64,000 nt of DNA from Microbacterium saperdae (GCF_006716345.1 NZ_VFOX01000001.1:1364001-1428000); one strand, 5' to 3'. Shown: positions 8,407 through 18,500, numbered from the stretch's first letter. Numbers and translations are program-made. Notes: a model not told the origin generated them from the sequence alone.

Positions 8407-9612
8407 TCAGGTCACGATCCGCAGCGGATTCTCCAGCAGTGCGACCAGCGTCGAGAGGAATCCGGCGGCGGCCGCGCCATCGATGATCCGGTGATCCGCC
8501 GTGAGTGTCACGCGCAGGCGTCGGCGCTCCACGACCTCGCCGTCGATCAGTGCGAGTTCGTCGCGGATGCCTCCGACCGCGAGGATCGCGCCCTGCGGTG
8601 GGTTGATGATCGCCGTGAAGTGCTCGATGCCGAACATGCCGAGGTTGCTGATGGTGAACGTCCCGTCGCTCATCTCGGCAGTCGTCAGCGTGCGGTCGGC
8701 CGCCTTCGCGATGAGTTCACGGGTCGTCGCGGCAAGGGTCGAGACGGCGGCGCGATCGGCGTCGCGCACCACGGGCACGACCAGTCCGGCCGGTGAGGCG
8801 ACGGCGATTCCGATGTGGATCCGGGAGTGCAGGAGGGTCTGCCCTCGCCCCTCCGGAGCGTAGGAGGCGTTGATCTCCGGATGCTGCCGCAACGCGATGG
8901 CGGTGGCGCGCACCATCAGGTCGTTCACGCTGATCTTCGTCGGTGCTCCCGCGTTCGCGTCGTTGATCTGCGCCCGCAGCGACAGCAGCTCCCCGACATC
9001 GGCGGATGCCGTGGCCGTGAAGCTCGGTACCGTCGTGGCGCTCGTCGTGAGCCGCGACGCGATGGCCTGTCGCACGGCATCGAACGGCACAGGCAGCGGG
9101 TCCCGGTCGTCAGAAGGCGTGGCGGACGAGGCCGTGGAGTGCACGTAGACCGCGGAAGCGCCTACGGCCTCCAGGTCAGCGCGCACGATGCGACCGCCGG
9201 GACCGCTGCCGGAGACATCGCGGAGGTCGACACCGCGCTCCCGGGCGAGCCGACGGACCAGTGGGGTCGCCGCTCGGCGTGCGGGCGCGACATCCGCGGG
9301 CGCAGGTGCCGGTGCCGGAGCAGGAGTGGGTGCCGGTGCGGCTGCGGCTGCGGGAGGAGACGGAGCGACTTCGTCGCGGCCGTCATCCAGTCGTGCGATC
9401 GGCGTGCCGATGGCGACGTTCTCGCCCTCGGCGACGAGGATCTCGACGAGCACTCCGGCGTCGTAGGCCTCCTGTTCCATGAGCGCCTTGTCGGTCTCGA
9501 TCTCGACCAGCACGTCGCCGGGCGATACGGAGTCGCCCGGCTTCTTGCGCCAGGCGGCGATCGCGCCCTCCGTCATGGTGTCGGACAGGCGTGGCATGAG
9601 GATGTCGATCAT
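8407..9612 (-). CDS. 2-oxoacid dehydrogenase E2, dihydrolipoamide acyltransferase
   Basis: A 401-residue protein with an N-terminal lipoyl domain (lipoyl Lys about residue 42 in IETDKALMEQ), an Ala-Pro linker, and a peripheral E3/E1-binding domain (RRLARERGVDLRDVSGSGP). The C-terminal catalytic acyltransferase domain ends with TADHRIIDGA, the HxxxDG active site. It transfers the acyl group from E1 to coenzyme A in the cytoplasmic multienzyme complex. It is the third gene of the E1alpha-E1beta-E2 operon, 9 nt after E1beta, with AAAGG before the ATG. Substrate (pyruvate, branched-chain oxoacid or acetoin) cannot be fixed from sequence. Confidence 0.9.
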   Translation of the reverse strand: MIDILMPRLSDTMTEGAIAAWRKKPGDSVSPGDVLVEIETDKALMEQEAYDAGVLVEILVAEGENVAIGTPIARLDDGRDEVAPSPPAAAAAPAPTPAPAPAPAPADVAPARRAATPLVRRLARERGVDLRDVSGSGPGGRIVRADLEAVGASAVYVHSTASSATPSDDRDPLPVPFDAVRQAIASRLTTSATTVPSFTATASADVGELLSLRAQINDANAGAPTKISVNDLMVRATAIALRQHPEINASYAPEGRGQTLLHSRIHIGIAVASPAGLVVPVVRDADRAAVSTLAATTRELIAKAADRTLTTAEMSDGTFTISNLGMFGIEHFTAIINPPQGAILAVGGIRDELALIDGEVVERRRLRVTLTADHRIIDGAAAAGFLSTLVALLENPLRIVT

Positions 9613-9621
9613 GGTGACCTT

Positions 9622-10614
9622 TCAGGCTCGTCGGGCGACGGCGTCGAGAGTTTCGCGGATCGCCGTGATGGCGTCGTCCACGGAGGGGAGGGCCGCGGTC
9701 TCCAGCGGCTTCGCGTACGGCATCGGAACCTCCGCCATCGCGACACGGCGCACGGGGGCGTCGAGCCAGTCGAAGGCGCCGTCGGAGATGGTCGCGGCGA
9801 TCTCCGCGCCGATCCCGTACGTCAACCAGTCGTCCTCCAGCACGACGGCGCAGCTCGTCCGGCGCACCGAGTCGACGATCGTCTCGCGGTCGAGCGGGCG
9901 GAGGCTGCGCAGGTCGATCACCTCGACGTCGATGCCTTCATCGGACAGGCGCTCTGCTGCTTCCCGGGCGACCATCGCCATGCGCGAGTAGGCGACCACC
10001 GTGATGTCGCGCCCGGGGCGGGCGACCACGGCCCTCCCGATCTCGGCGGGCTCGATGTCGTCCGGCACCTCTCCGGTGGTGTTGTACAGTGCGAGGTTCT
10101 CCAGTACCAGTACCGGGTCGTCGTCGCGGATCGCGGCGAGCATGAGCGCTTTCGCATCGGCGGGTGTGGACGGTGCCACGACCTTCATGCCCGGCACGAA
10201 CGCGTAATAGAGCTCGACGTTCTGCGAGTGGGTCGCGCCGAGCTGCTGCCCGCCGCCACCGGGAGTCCGGATCACCAGCGGCGCGCGCGCCTGCCCGCCG
10301 AACATGCCGTAGATCTTCGCGGCATGGTTGACGATCTGATCCAGCGCCAGCAGAGAGAAGTTGATCGTCATGATCTCCACGACCGGTCGCAGTCCGACCA
10401 TCGCGGCACCGATCGCGGCGCCGGTGAACCCCTCTTCGGCGATCGGGGTGTCCCGGACGCGCTGCGGGCCGAACTCCTCGAGCATGCCGGCGGTGATCTT
10501 GTAGGACCCTTCGAACAGGCCGATCTCCTCACCGATCAGGAAGACGGCCGGATCACGGAGCATCTCCTCGCGCAGCGCGTCGTGGAGCGCCTGGCGGTAG
10601 CTGATGACGCTCAT
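9622..10614 (-). CDS. 2-oxoacid dehydrogenase E1 beta subunit
   Basis: A 330-residue transketolase-like subunit with N-terminal YRQALHDALREEM, the GEEIGLFEGSYK segment, EEGFTGAAIGAAMVGLRPVV, and a C-terminal transketolase domain. With E1alpha it forms the thiamine-diphosphate-dependent decarboxylase that loads the lipoyl arm of E2. Its ATG overlaps the E1alpha stop by 4 nt, so the subunits are translationally coupled in an equimolar ratio. Homologues occur in pyruvate, branched-chain oxoacid and acetoin dehydrogenases. Confidence 0.9.
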   Translation of the reverse strand: MSVISYRQALHDALREEMLRDPAVFLIGEEIGLFEGSYKITAGMLEEFGPQRVRDTPIAEEGFTGAAIGAAMVGLRPVVEIMTINFSLLALDQIVNHAAKIYGMFGGQARAPLVIRTPGGGGQQLGATHSQNVELYYAFVPGMKVVAPSTPADAKALMLAAIRDDDPVLVLENLALYNTTGEVPDDIEPAEIGRAVVARPGRDITVVAYSRMAMVAREAAERLSDEGIDVEVIDLRSLRPLDRETIVDSVRRTSCAVVLEDDWLTYGIGAEIAATISDGAFDWLDAPVRRVAMAEVPMPYAKPLETAALPSVDDAITAIRETLDAVARRA

Positions 10615-11708
10615 GCCATCACCTCCGTGTGCGCGGCGGACGGTCGGGGCGGCGCGGGGAACAAGGCGTCGCCAGGGAGGCGACGCGAGTCGTTGGGCAC
10701 GGCCGTGGCGTAGGTGTAGTCGAACAGGGTCGAGACATCGGGGTGTGGACTCGCTTCGGCGAACGCGGCGGCAGCGGATGCGCGGGCGATGGCCTCGCGG
10801 TCGATCTCGGCGATCATGTCGTCCGTCAGGAGGTCGCGCTCGAGGAGCCGCGTGGCGAAGGCCGCGATCGGATCACCGGCCTGCGCCCGCGCGGTGTCAT
10901 CTGCACTGCGGTATCGCGCGGGATCCACGACCGAGTGGCCCTTCATGCGTCCGGTCATCGTCTCCAGGAGGTAGGGGACGCCCGCGCGAGCGCTCGACAG
11001 TGCCACCCGCATCGCCGCGTGCACCGCCGCAGGGTCGTTGCCGTCGACGCGTGCAGAAGGCATGCGGTACGAGGCCGCGCGCTTGTACAGTTCCGGCTCG
11101 GCGGAGGACTGCTCGACCGTCGTGCCCATGCCCAGCCCGTTGTTGTTCACGACGTAGACGATCGGAAGGCCCCACAGTGCGGCGATGTTGAGGGATTCGT
11201 GGAAGGCGCCGATGTTCGTCGTGCCGTCACCCATCAGGCAGACGACGGCCTCGGTACCCGCGCGGTACTCGATCGCCAACGCGGTCCCGGTCGCCAGTGG
11301 CACCTGACCGCCGACGATGCCGTAGCCGCCCATGAACCGGCTCGCGATGTCGAACATGTGCATCGACCCGCCCCACCCCTTCGATACTCCATCGCTACGG
11401 CCGTACAGCTCCGCCATGATGCGTTCGGGTGCGATGCCGCGGGCCAGCGCGTAGCCGTGCTCCCGGTAGTTCGTGTAGACGTAGTCGCTGTCGTCCAGTG
11501 CCCCCATGACGCCGACGACGGTCGCCTCCTCGCCGAGATTCAGATGGCAGTAGCCCCCGACTTTCGCCTCGGCGTAGGCGCGTGCTGCCCGTTCCTCGAA
11601 CCGGCGGATCATCACCATCCGTCGGTAGAACTCCTGCGACAGCTCGTCGGAGCTCGGAGGCGACGGCGGTCGGGTGGAGGTGCGGGGAGCTCTGGCTTTC
11701 GCGGACAT
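10611..11708 (-). CDS. 2-oxoacid dehydrogenase E1 alpha subunit (thiamine-diphosphate binding)
   Basis: A 365-residue protein with the thiamine-diphosphate motif starting GDGTTNIGAFHESLNIAA and ending in NNN, the YREHGYALARG segment, and a GHSVVDPARYR loop like the phosphorylation loop of E1alpha enzymes. The ATG at 11708 has AGAGGA about 6 nt upstream; a further in-frame codon at 11777 would add an untypical leader. It is first in the operon and divergent from a TetR gene that probably regulates it. Lpd (25998-27395) is a candidate E3 partner. Confidence 0.9.
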   Translation of the reverse strand: MSAKARAPRTSTRPPSPPSSDELSQEFYRRMVMIRRFEERAARAYAEAKVGGYCHLNLGEEATVVGVMGALDDSDYVYTNYREHGYALARGIAPERIMAELYGRSDGVSKGWGGSMHMFDIASRFMGGYGIVGGQVPLATGTALAIEYRAGTEAVVCLMGDGTTNIGAFHESLNIAALWGLPIVYVVNNNGLGMGTTVEQSSAEPELYKRAASYRMPSARVDGNDPAAVHAAMRVALSSARAGVPYLLETMTGRMKGHSVVDPARYRSADDTARAQAGDPIAAFATRLLERDLLTDDMIAEIDREAIARASAAAAFAEASPHPDVSTLFDYTYATAVPNDSRRLPGDALFPAPPRPSAAHTEVMA

Positions 11709-11787
11709 GCGGGTTCCTCTCGTCCGGTGTGACGGGGCGCCCGCGGGGTGAGCGGACGCCTGTTGCGCCGCTGCCACGGCGCATCAG

Positions 11788-11812
11788 TAATGATACGTAT
11801 TCCGTCTCATTA
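11788..11812. promoter_or_regulatory. Inverted repeat between E1alpha and tetR, probable operator
   Basis: TAATGA-N13-TCATTA is a perfect 6-bp inverted repeat in an AT-rich stretch between the divergent genes. It lies just upstream of a TAGAAT -10 box (11813-11818) for tetR. The 25-bp span suits a TetR dimer or pair of dimers. Confidence 0.5.
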
Positions 11813-11851
11813 TAGAATGGAAGAGGCGAGAGAGATCCACGAGGGGGCAGT

Positions 11852-12448
11852 ATGGCGGCGGAGCACGCTCAGGCACCGCGGAAGCGGGGTCGACCGACCG
11901 AGGCGGAGCGCGCACAACGGCGCGATGACATCCTGGATGTCGCCGTGCAGCTGTTCACCGCGCGCGGATTCCATCAGGTCACGCTGGACGAGATCGCCGC
12001 CGAGGCGCATGTGACCAAGCGGACCATCTACGCCTACTTCGGCGACCGCACCGAGATCTTCCTCGCGAGCGTCGAGCGGTTGCGGGATCGTACGGTCCAC
12101 CGCGACGACGCCGGAAGCAGCCTGGACGAGCTGGCGGTCACGATGGTGCGCGCGCTGCACTCCGATGAGGCGATCGGACTGCACCGACTGATGATCATCG
12201 AAGCCGCGGCCTTTCCCGAGCTGGCGCGACGCTTCTACGACGAGGGCCCGCGTGCCTACATCGCCGCCCTCAGGGACCGCATCCCCGAGGGGCAGGATGC
12301 CACCGCATCGGCACTGTTCGCCCTCCTGCTCGGAGAGCCGCATCGTCAGCGTCTGCTCGGGCTCGCACCGGCGCCCAGCGAAGCCACCGCGAGGCGGCAC
12401 GCACGTGCCGCGCTCGCCCAGCTCGGCCTCTCCCCAGCGACACCCTGA
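11852..12448 (+). CDS. TetR/AcrR-family regulator, likely controlling the E1-E2 operon
   Basis: A 198-residue protein starting with a basic KRGRP tail and a TetR_N domain at residues ~20-66 (VTLDEIAAEAHVTKRTIYAY). The C-terminal domain contains LHRLMIIEAAAFPELARRFY, typical of the AefR-like TetR subfamily. It is divergent from the dehydrogenase operon, separated by 143 bp holding an inverted repeat. Autoregulation plus control of the operon is the likely arrangement. The ligand is unknown. Confidence 0.88.
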   Translation: MAAEHAQAPRKRGRPTEAERAQRRDDILDVAVQLFTARGFHQVTLDEIAAEAHVTKRTIYAYFGDRTEIFLASVERLRDRTVHRDDAGSSLDELAVTMVRALHSDEAIGLHRLMIIEAAAFPELARRFYDEGPRAYIAALRDRIPEGQDATASALFALLLGEPHRQRLLGLAPAPSEATARRHARAALAQLGLSPATP

Positions 12449-12454
12449 GCCGTC

Positions 12455-14599
12455 TCACCGCAGGATGACGAGCTCCTGCGTGGCGCGGGTCATCGCGACG
12501 TAGCGGTCCACGGCGCCGGTGACGCCGTCCCCGAACTGCTCAGGTCGCACGAGCATCACGAGGTCGAACTCGAGTCCCTTGGCGCCTGCGGGGGTCAGCG
12601 AACGGACGCGTGGGGTGGGCGCGAACGACGAGTCGCCGATCACGCATGCGATTCCCTGCGTGTGCGTCGACAGCCACTCGGCGAGGATCTCCGAGAGGGC
12701 CGATGCCGTGGTCACGCGCACCGGGATGCCGCTGTCTCGTACCGAGGCCGGCACGTTCGCATCGGGGATCGCCGCACGGATGCCGGGGGCTGCCACCGCC
12801 ATGACCTCGGACGGCGTGCGGTAGTTCACTCCGAGGTGCGCGATCCGCACGTCGCGGAGACCGATCCGCTCCAGTCGCTCCACCCAGCTCTCCGTGAAGC
12901 CGTGGCGCGCCTGCGCGCGATCACCCACGACCGTCAGGCTGCGCGAGGGGCAGCGCGCCAGCAACATCCGCCATTCCGCATCGCTGAGCTCCTGCGCTTC
13001 ATCGACCACGATGTGCGCGAACGGACCGGCGAGTTCATCCGGCGCGGACACCGGAGGAGTATCGACGCCGATGAGCACGTTCCGGGCGTCCTGGCCCTTG
13101 AGGATCGACATGACCTTCATCTCGCTGTCGTCATCCTCGATGAGGTGGTCGACCACGTGCGACATCTGCTCCTGCGCCGAGGCGATCACCGCCTGTCGGC
13201 GATGCTCTGCTCGCGTCGCCTCCGGGTCGCCGATCCGGCGGTGCGCGGCGTCGAGGAGCGGAAGGTCGGCGTCTGTCCACGCCGTGTCCGCTTCTCTGTG
13301 CAGGAGGGCGATCTCGGCGGCGGTCAGGGCGGGGGCGCATCGTCCGAGGAACTCCGAGTCGCTCCACAGGCGACGGACGATCGCCGTGGGGGAGAGCAGC
13401 GGCCAGGCGCGCACGAACGTGCCGGTGAGCTCCTCGTCCTGTCGCAGCCACCGCCTCACGGCGTGCGGAGGCACGTCCTCGTCGTGGATCTGATCGGTGA
13501 GCATCTCGAGCAGTTCCTCCCACACCTCGTCTCGCGCTGCGTTGTGCGTGGAGGAGGGGTCGGGGGCGGAGAAGGCCTCAGCCCACTCCTCGCTGCTCAG
13601 CCACAGGTCCGCCCAGGGGGACTCCAGCCTCAGGGCTCGCTGAGGGGGCTGCTCGGAGGCGGAGGTCGCCGCCTCGATCAACGCGCCAGGATCCAGAGCC
13701 TCCTTGAGCCGAGCGACGCGCGGGTCCGTCTCACTGACCGCGTCGTGCCCCTCCGGCACGAGGTCGCGAAGCGTGCTCAGTCGGACGCTGTCCTCGCCGA
13801 GGCTCGGCAGCACATCCTCGACGTACGAGAGGTACTGGGCATTCGGTCCGACGAGCAGCATGCCGCCTCCGCCGTGCGTGAGGCGCGGTTCGGCGTAGAG
13901 CAGATGCGCCGCGCGGTGCAGGGCGACGACGGTCTTGCCCGTGCCCGGTCCGCCGTCGACGACCAGCGCTCCCGGCGACGGTGTGCGGATGATCGCGTCC
14001 TGATCGGATTGGATGGTGGACAGCACGTCGCGCATCCGCGAGGAGCGATCGGAGCCCAGGCTGGCGATGAAGGAGGACTGGTCGTCGAGTGCGTCCGGAT
14101 CGCCGAACCCGTCTTCCGTGAGTGCCTCGTCCCAGTAGTCGGAGATGCGACCGTCGCTCCAGCGGTAGCGGCGGCGGGACGAGATTCCCCGTGGATCCTC
14201 CATCGTGGCGGCGAAGTACGGTTCGGCCGCCGGAGTCCGCCAGTCGATGAGAAGGCGTGTGCCGTCGTCGGCCGCGAGGCCGGAACGACCGATGTAGAGC
14301 GGCGGGCTGCCGTCGCTCGGCGTCATCCTCCCCAGGCAGAGGTCCAGCCCGAACCGGTCGAGCAGCCGCAGTCGGCTGCTGAGTCGACGGATCTCCAGGT
14401 CGCGATCGACCGCCGTGCTGCCGGTGCCGGCATGCGTCTGTCGTGCGGTGAGGAGGCGCGCCTCGGTCTCTTCGCGCTGCGCGCGCAGGGCGTCGGCGAT
14501 GCGCAGGAACTGCGCGCGGTCGGCTTCGATGAGTGCGGATGCCGTCTTTCGGTGTGAAGAGGGCGGCAGCTGGAACGGGTCGAGGAAAGTCGTGGGCAT
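12455..14599 (-). CDS. helR: HelD/HelR-type UvrD-like helicase acting on RNA polymerase
   Basis: A 714-residue superfamily 1 helicase-like protein. A long N-terminal helical arm (residues ~1-75, EADRAQFLRIADALRAQREE) precedes a Walker A motif GGPGTGKT with Lys222. Later come VVDEAQELSDAEW (Walker B), GDRAQARHGF, and a C-terminal PAGAKGLEFDLVMLV motif VI region. This is the layout of HelD, which pulls stalled RNA polymerase off DNA; actinobacterial HelR displaces rifamycin-bound polymerase and gives resistance. A RAE-like palindrome 64 bp upstream supports HelR. The ATG at 14599 has GGAGA 5-6 nt before it. The symbol is inferred from class and context. Confidence 0.8.
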   Translation of the reverse strand: MPTTFLDPFQLPPSSHRKTASALIEADRAQFLRIADALRAQREETEARLLTARQTHAGTGSTAVDRDLEIRRLSSRLRLLDRFGLDLCLGRMTPSDGSPPLYIGRSGLAADDGTRLLIDWRTPAAEPYFAATMEDPRGISSRRRYRWSDGRISDYWDEALTEDGFGDPDALDDQSSFIASLGSDRSSRMRDVLSTIQSDQDAIIRTPSPGALVVDGGPGTGKTVVALHRAAHLLYAEPRLTHGGGGMLLVGPNAQYLSYVEDVLPSLGEDSVRLSTLRDLVPEGHDAVSETDPRVARLKEALDPGALIEAATSASEQPPQRALRLESPWADLWLSSEEWAEAFSAPDPSSTHNAARDEVWEELLEMLTDQIHDEDVPPHAVRRWLRQDEELTGTFVRAWPLLSPTAIVRRLWSDSEFLGRCAPALTAAEIALLHREADTAWTDADLPLLDAAHRRIGDPEATRAEHRRQAVIASAQEQMSHVVDHLIEDDDSEMKVMSILKGQDARNVLIGVDTPPVSAPDELAGPFAHIVVDEAQELSDAEWRMLLARCPSRSLTVVGDRAQARHGFTESWVERLERIGLRDVRIAHLGVNYRTPSEVMAVAAPGIRAAIPDANVPASVRDSGIPVRVTTASALSEILAEWLSTHTQGIACVIGDSSFAPTPRVRSLTPAGAKGLEFDLVMLVRPEQFGDGVTGAVDRYVAMTRATQELVILR

Positions 14600-14662
14600 G
14601 GGAGTCTCCTTCGCGCTCAGGCGGTGAGGGCGTGAGCGAGGATCGATCCTGCCCCATACAGG

Positions 14663-14681
14663 GGGTCTTGTGGCAAGCCCC
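14663..14681 (-). promoter_or_regulatory. Rifamycin-associated-element-like palindrome upstream of helR
   Basis: On the helR strand the site reads GGGGCTTGCCACAAGACCC. As I recall the published rifamycin-associated element, GGGGCTTGCGGCAAGGCCC, 16 of 19 positions match, including both CTTG/CAAG arms. In known cases this element drives rifamycin-inducible resistance genes including helR. Here it lies where a -35 region would be. Confidence 0.65.
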
Positions 14682-14856
14682 CCTGTCGGAGATATCCTGA
14701 AAGTGGAGGAACTTCGTGTTCCTCTTCTTCGTGCCCGGGCGCGGGGCGACATGCCGACGTGACGATCGGCAGACGGATCCGCGGACGATGTCGGCGACCC
14801 GAGATCGGTGCGCGCCGTGCGGCCGACGGGTTACGGACGCGAGATGGCGGGGATTT

Positions 14857-14897
14857 GCCCTCTCGAGTTTCCGCCCCAGACGTGTTCTCGAGAGGGC
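14857..14897. repeat. Perfect 11-bp inverted repeat in the helR upstream gap
   Basis: GCCCTCTCGAG and CTCGAGAGGGC are perfect inverse copies separated by 19 bp. The site is within the 507-bp gene-free stretch 14600-15106. That stretch also has the RAE-like site, an AT-rich run around 14990-15075 and the promoter of the next gene. It may be an operator or a transcript hairpin; no gene was found there. Confidence 0.5.
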
Positions 14898-15072
14898 GCA
14901 CCGCCCAACCCGGACGGTAGGGGAGGCGGCGAAGATCTCGCTGCTCTCATCGGCCGATTCCCCAGGTCTCAGCCTGTAGCCCCCGCTACGCATAGCAGAA
15001 TATCGCGATTTCGTCTTGTCCGCCATTTGGGGGACAAACTTTTTTGAGAAATGTGTTCGTCACACAAGGTGT

Positions 15073-15100
15073 TTGCCGCGACGGCCTGCGTTCCTAAGGT
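15073..15100 (+). promoter_or_regulatory. Promoter of the 15107 gene
   Basis: TTGCCG (-35) and TAAGGT (-10, 15095-15100) are 16 bp apart, and the -10 box ends 6 nt before the ATG, so the transcript is probably leaderless. Confidence 0.6.
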
Positions 15101-15106
15101 GGAGAC

Positions 15107-15490
15107 ATGGACAGAACGCTCGTGTGGACAGCTCAGGTCGCCATCCCCTCCGGCCACCGGGTCGAGGTGACCGAGCAGGCCGATCCGCTCACGCAGGAGC
15201 CGGTGCTCCTGTCTCTGGTCGACCTGGACACCGGCGTCCGATACCGGCGCGTCGAGGATCCACGGGGCGAGCTCGCGCGGTGGGTGGGGCGGGTCCTGGA
15301 GTGCACCGTGATCATCGGTGATCGCAGCGCGCGCACCATCCTCACCGTCGATCCCATCGGGCCGGGCGCGGTGGGAGCCAAGGTGGCACTGCGCGGAGCG
15401 GATGCGGCGGCGGACGCGGCGAAGGCGGAGGCCGACCGTTGGGGTGGGAGCGATCGCCCTCCGGCCGAGGAGCCCGAGCGGTTCTGGTGA
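15107..15490 (+). CDS. Small conserved-looking protein of unknown function
   Basis: A 127-residue acidic, soluble protein with a beta-rich N-terminal half (VWTAQVAIPSGHRVEV, VLLSLVDLDTGVRYRRVEDP) and an Ala/Glu-rich C-terminal tail ending EEPERFW. No signal peptide or helix is seen. The start is well supported by the -35/-10 pair upstream. It ends 11 bp before the convergent dnaE2 stop, with no terminator visible. I do not recognise the family. Confidence 0.7.
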   Translation: MDRTLVWTAQVAIPSGHRVEVTEQADPLTQEPVLLSLVDLDTGVRYRRVEDPRGELARWVGRVLECTVIIGDRSARTILTVDPIGPGAVGAKVALRGADAAADAAKAEADRWGGSDRPPAEEPERFW

Positions 15491-15501
15491 CGCCGCCTCG
15501 C

Positions 15502-18500
15502 TCATCGGAAGTCCCGTGAGCGATGGGTCAGACCCGTGCGCAGATCCTCGAAAGCGTCAGCCAGCACGTTCACCACACCCTCGGGTGAGCGCTCCAGGAT
15601 GCCGCGGATGATCAGCGCGGGAGAGTCGCGAGCGACGCGGCGGTAACGGTTCCACACCCCGGTCGAGCAGACGACGTTGACCAGACCGCTCTCGTCCTCC
15701 AGGTTCACGAAGGTGACGCCGGCGGCCGTCGCCGGGCGCTGGCGGTGCGTGACGAGTCCGGCGACCTCGATACGGCGGCCCACCTCGTGCTCCTGCAGAT
15801 CCTGTGCCGTGAGCACCCCGCGCTCCGTCAGTGCTGAGCGGAAGTGCGCCATCGGATGATCGTCGGTGGAGACGCCCGTCGCCCAGAGGTCGGCTGAGAG
15901 CTGCTCGTAACTGGTCTGATCGGAGAACAGCGGCGGCTGCACGGACACCGTCGTGCCCGGCAGGAAGCGAGCTCGGTCCTCGGCGGCGGCCCCCGCAAGC
16001 CAGATCGCCTCTCTCCGCTCCAGTCCGAGACAGGCGAAGGCTCCGGCGGTGGCGAGAGCTTCCAGCTGCGCAGCCGTGGCATCCGTGCGGCGCACCAGAT
16101 CATGCAGGTCCCGGTAGGGGCCGTTCTCCTCGCGCTCGGCGACGATCCGCTCGGCCAGGGGCGCGCCGATCCCGCGTACTCCGCCGAGTCCCAGCCGTAC
16201 GGCATACCCGCCGTCTCTGCGGTGGGCGACGGCCTCATCGGGAGCATCCCTGTTGAAGCGCAGCGTGGGCGGCTGCGGATCCGCAAGGCAGGAGTCGAGA
16301 CCGGTGGGTGAGCGCGGCGTGGCCGCGGTGAGCGGTTCCATCGTCTCTGTCGCCCCGGAGGTCTGCAGATCGGGGCGCCGTACCTCCACGCCATGCCGCC
16401 GCGCATCGGCGGTGAGCGTCGCCGCGGAGTAGAAGCCCATCGGCTGGGAACGCAGGAGTCCCGCCAGGAACGCCCCGGGATAGTGCAGCTTCACCCAGGA
16501 GCTGGCATAGACCAGCAACGCGAACGACAGGGAATGGGACTCGGCGAAGCCGAAGTTCGCGAATGCCTGGATCTGCGCGTAGATACGGTCGGCGTCGTCG
16601 CCGACCAGCCCGCGCCTCGTCATCCCGGCGTAGAGCTTCGCCTTGACCTTCTCGATCTTCTCGAGGCCGCGCTTGGAGCCCATGGCCCGCCGCAGCAGAT
16701 CGGCTTCGTCGGCCGTGCAGTCGCCCACGGCGGTCGCCATCTGGATCAGCTGCTCCTGGAAGATCGGGATGCCCAGGGTCCGCTTCAGGATGTCCTCCAG
16801 GTCGGGGTGAGGGTAGGGGATCGTGAAATCCACCGGCTTCTCACCGCGTGCCACCCGCTCCCGGTTCTCCTCGTCGTTGCGGTCCTTCGCCATCTTGCGG
16901 CGCACGAAGGGATGCACGGCTCCGCCCTGGATGGGGCCAGGCCGGATCAGGGCGATCTGGATGGTGAGGTCGTAGAAGCTCCGCGGCTGCAGGCGGGGGA
17001 GCAGGCCGATCTGAGCGCGGGACTCGACCTGGAACACCCCGATCGAGTCTGCACGGCAGAGCATGTCGTAGACGGCGGGCTCCTCCTTCGGGATGGTCTC
17101 CAGGGTCCACCTCTCACCCGTGGCCTCGTGGATCAGGTCGAAGCAGTGCTGCAGCGCGGCGAGCATCCCCAACCCCAGCAGGTCGAACTTCACCAGCCCC
17201 ATCCACGCCGCGTCGTCCTTGTCCCACTGGATGACGGTGCGATCCTCCATCCGCGCATGTTCCACCGGCACGACCTCGCCCACAGGACGGGCCGTGAGCA
17301 CCATTCCGCCGGAGTGGATGCCGAGATGGCGGGGTGCCTTCAACAGCTCGCCCGCGTACTCGATCACGTTCGCGGGGATGTCGTGCTCGTCGGCGACCTC
17401 CAGTCCCGTGCTCCAGCCATCGACCTGCCGTGACCACGCATCCTGTTGGCCGGGGGAGAACCCGAGAGCCCTGGCCATGTCGCGCACGGCGTTCTTCGGC
17501 CGGTACTGGATGACGTTCGCGACCTGCGCGGCCCGCTCGCGCCCGTATCGGCGATACACCCACTGGATGATCTCCTCACGCCGACGGGAGTCGAAGTCCA
17601 CGTCGATGTCCGGCTCCTCTTGGCGGGTGGTCGCGAGGAAGCGTTCGAAGGGGAGCCTGTAGAGGATCGGATCCACGGCGGTGATGCCCAGCAGGTAGCA
17701 GACGGCGCTCGCCGCAGCCGACCCTCGGCCCTGGCAGAGGATGCCACGTCGCCGTGCCTCCGCGACGATGTCGTGCACGATGAGGAAGTACCCGGGGAAG
17801 TCCTTCTCCTCGATGACGTCGAGCTCGCGGCCGATGCGGCGCCGACCGTCGTCGTCCAGACGCGGGTACTTCGTGGGTACGGCCTCCCAGACCAGGGAAC
17901 GCAGCCAGCTCATCGGAGTATGTCCCTCCGGCACCTCCTGCTGTGGGAGGGCAGGGCGGGCCCGGCGCAGGGGGAACGCCGACTCGGCAGCCAGCTCGAG
18001 GCCGTAGGAGATCGCTCCGGGGTAGCGCCGGAAGCGCGCGGTCATCTCCGCACCGCTGCGGAGGTGTGCGCCACCGTGAGCGGGGAGCCAGCCGTCGAGA
18101 TCGTCCATGCTGCGCACTGCCCGTACCGCGGCGACGGCCTCTGCCAGCGGGGCGCGGGACGGTGTCGCATAGTGCACGTTGTTCGTCGCCACCACCGGCA
18201 GATGCATCCGGCCGGCGAGTTCGGCGAGGACGTCGTTACGGCGGGTGTCCTGCGGGTCACCGTGGTCGAAGAGCTCGACGGCGACGTGATCCGCGCCGAA
18301 CAGGTCGACGAGCAGACGGAGGGGGGTTTCGGCATCCCCGTTCTCCAGTCCCCGACGCACGCTGCCCTTGCGGCATCCGGTGAGGATCGTCCACTGTCCG
18401 CCCGCGCTCGCCGCGAGCTCCTCGAGGTCGTAGACAGGGCGCCCCTTCTCAGCACCGCGCAGTTGGGCGGTCGTGATGGCCCCCGACAGCCGGTGATACC

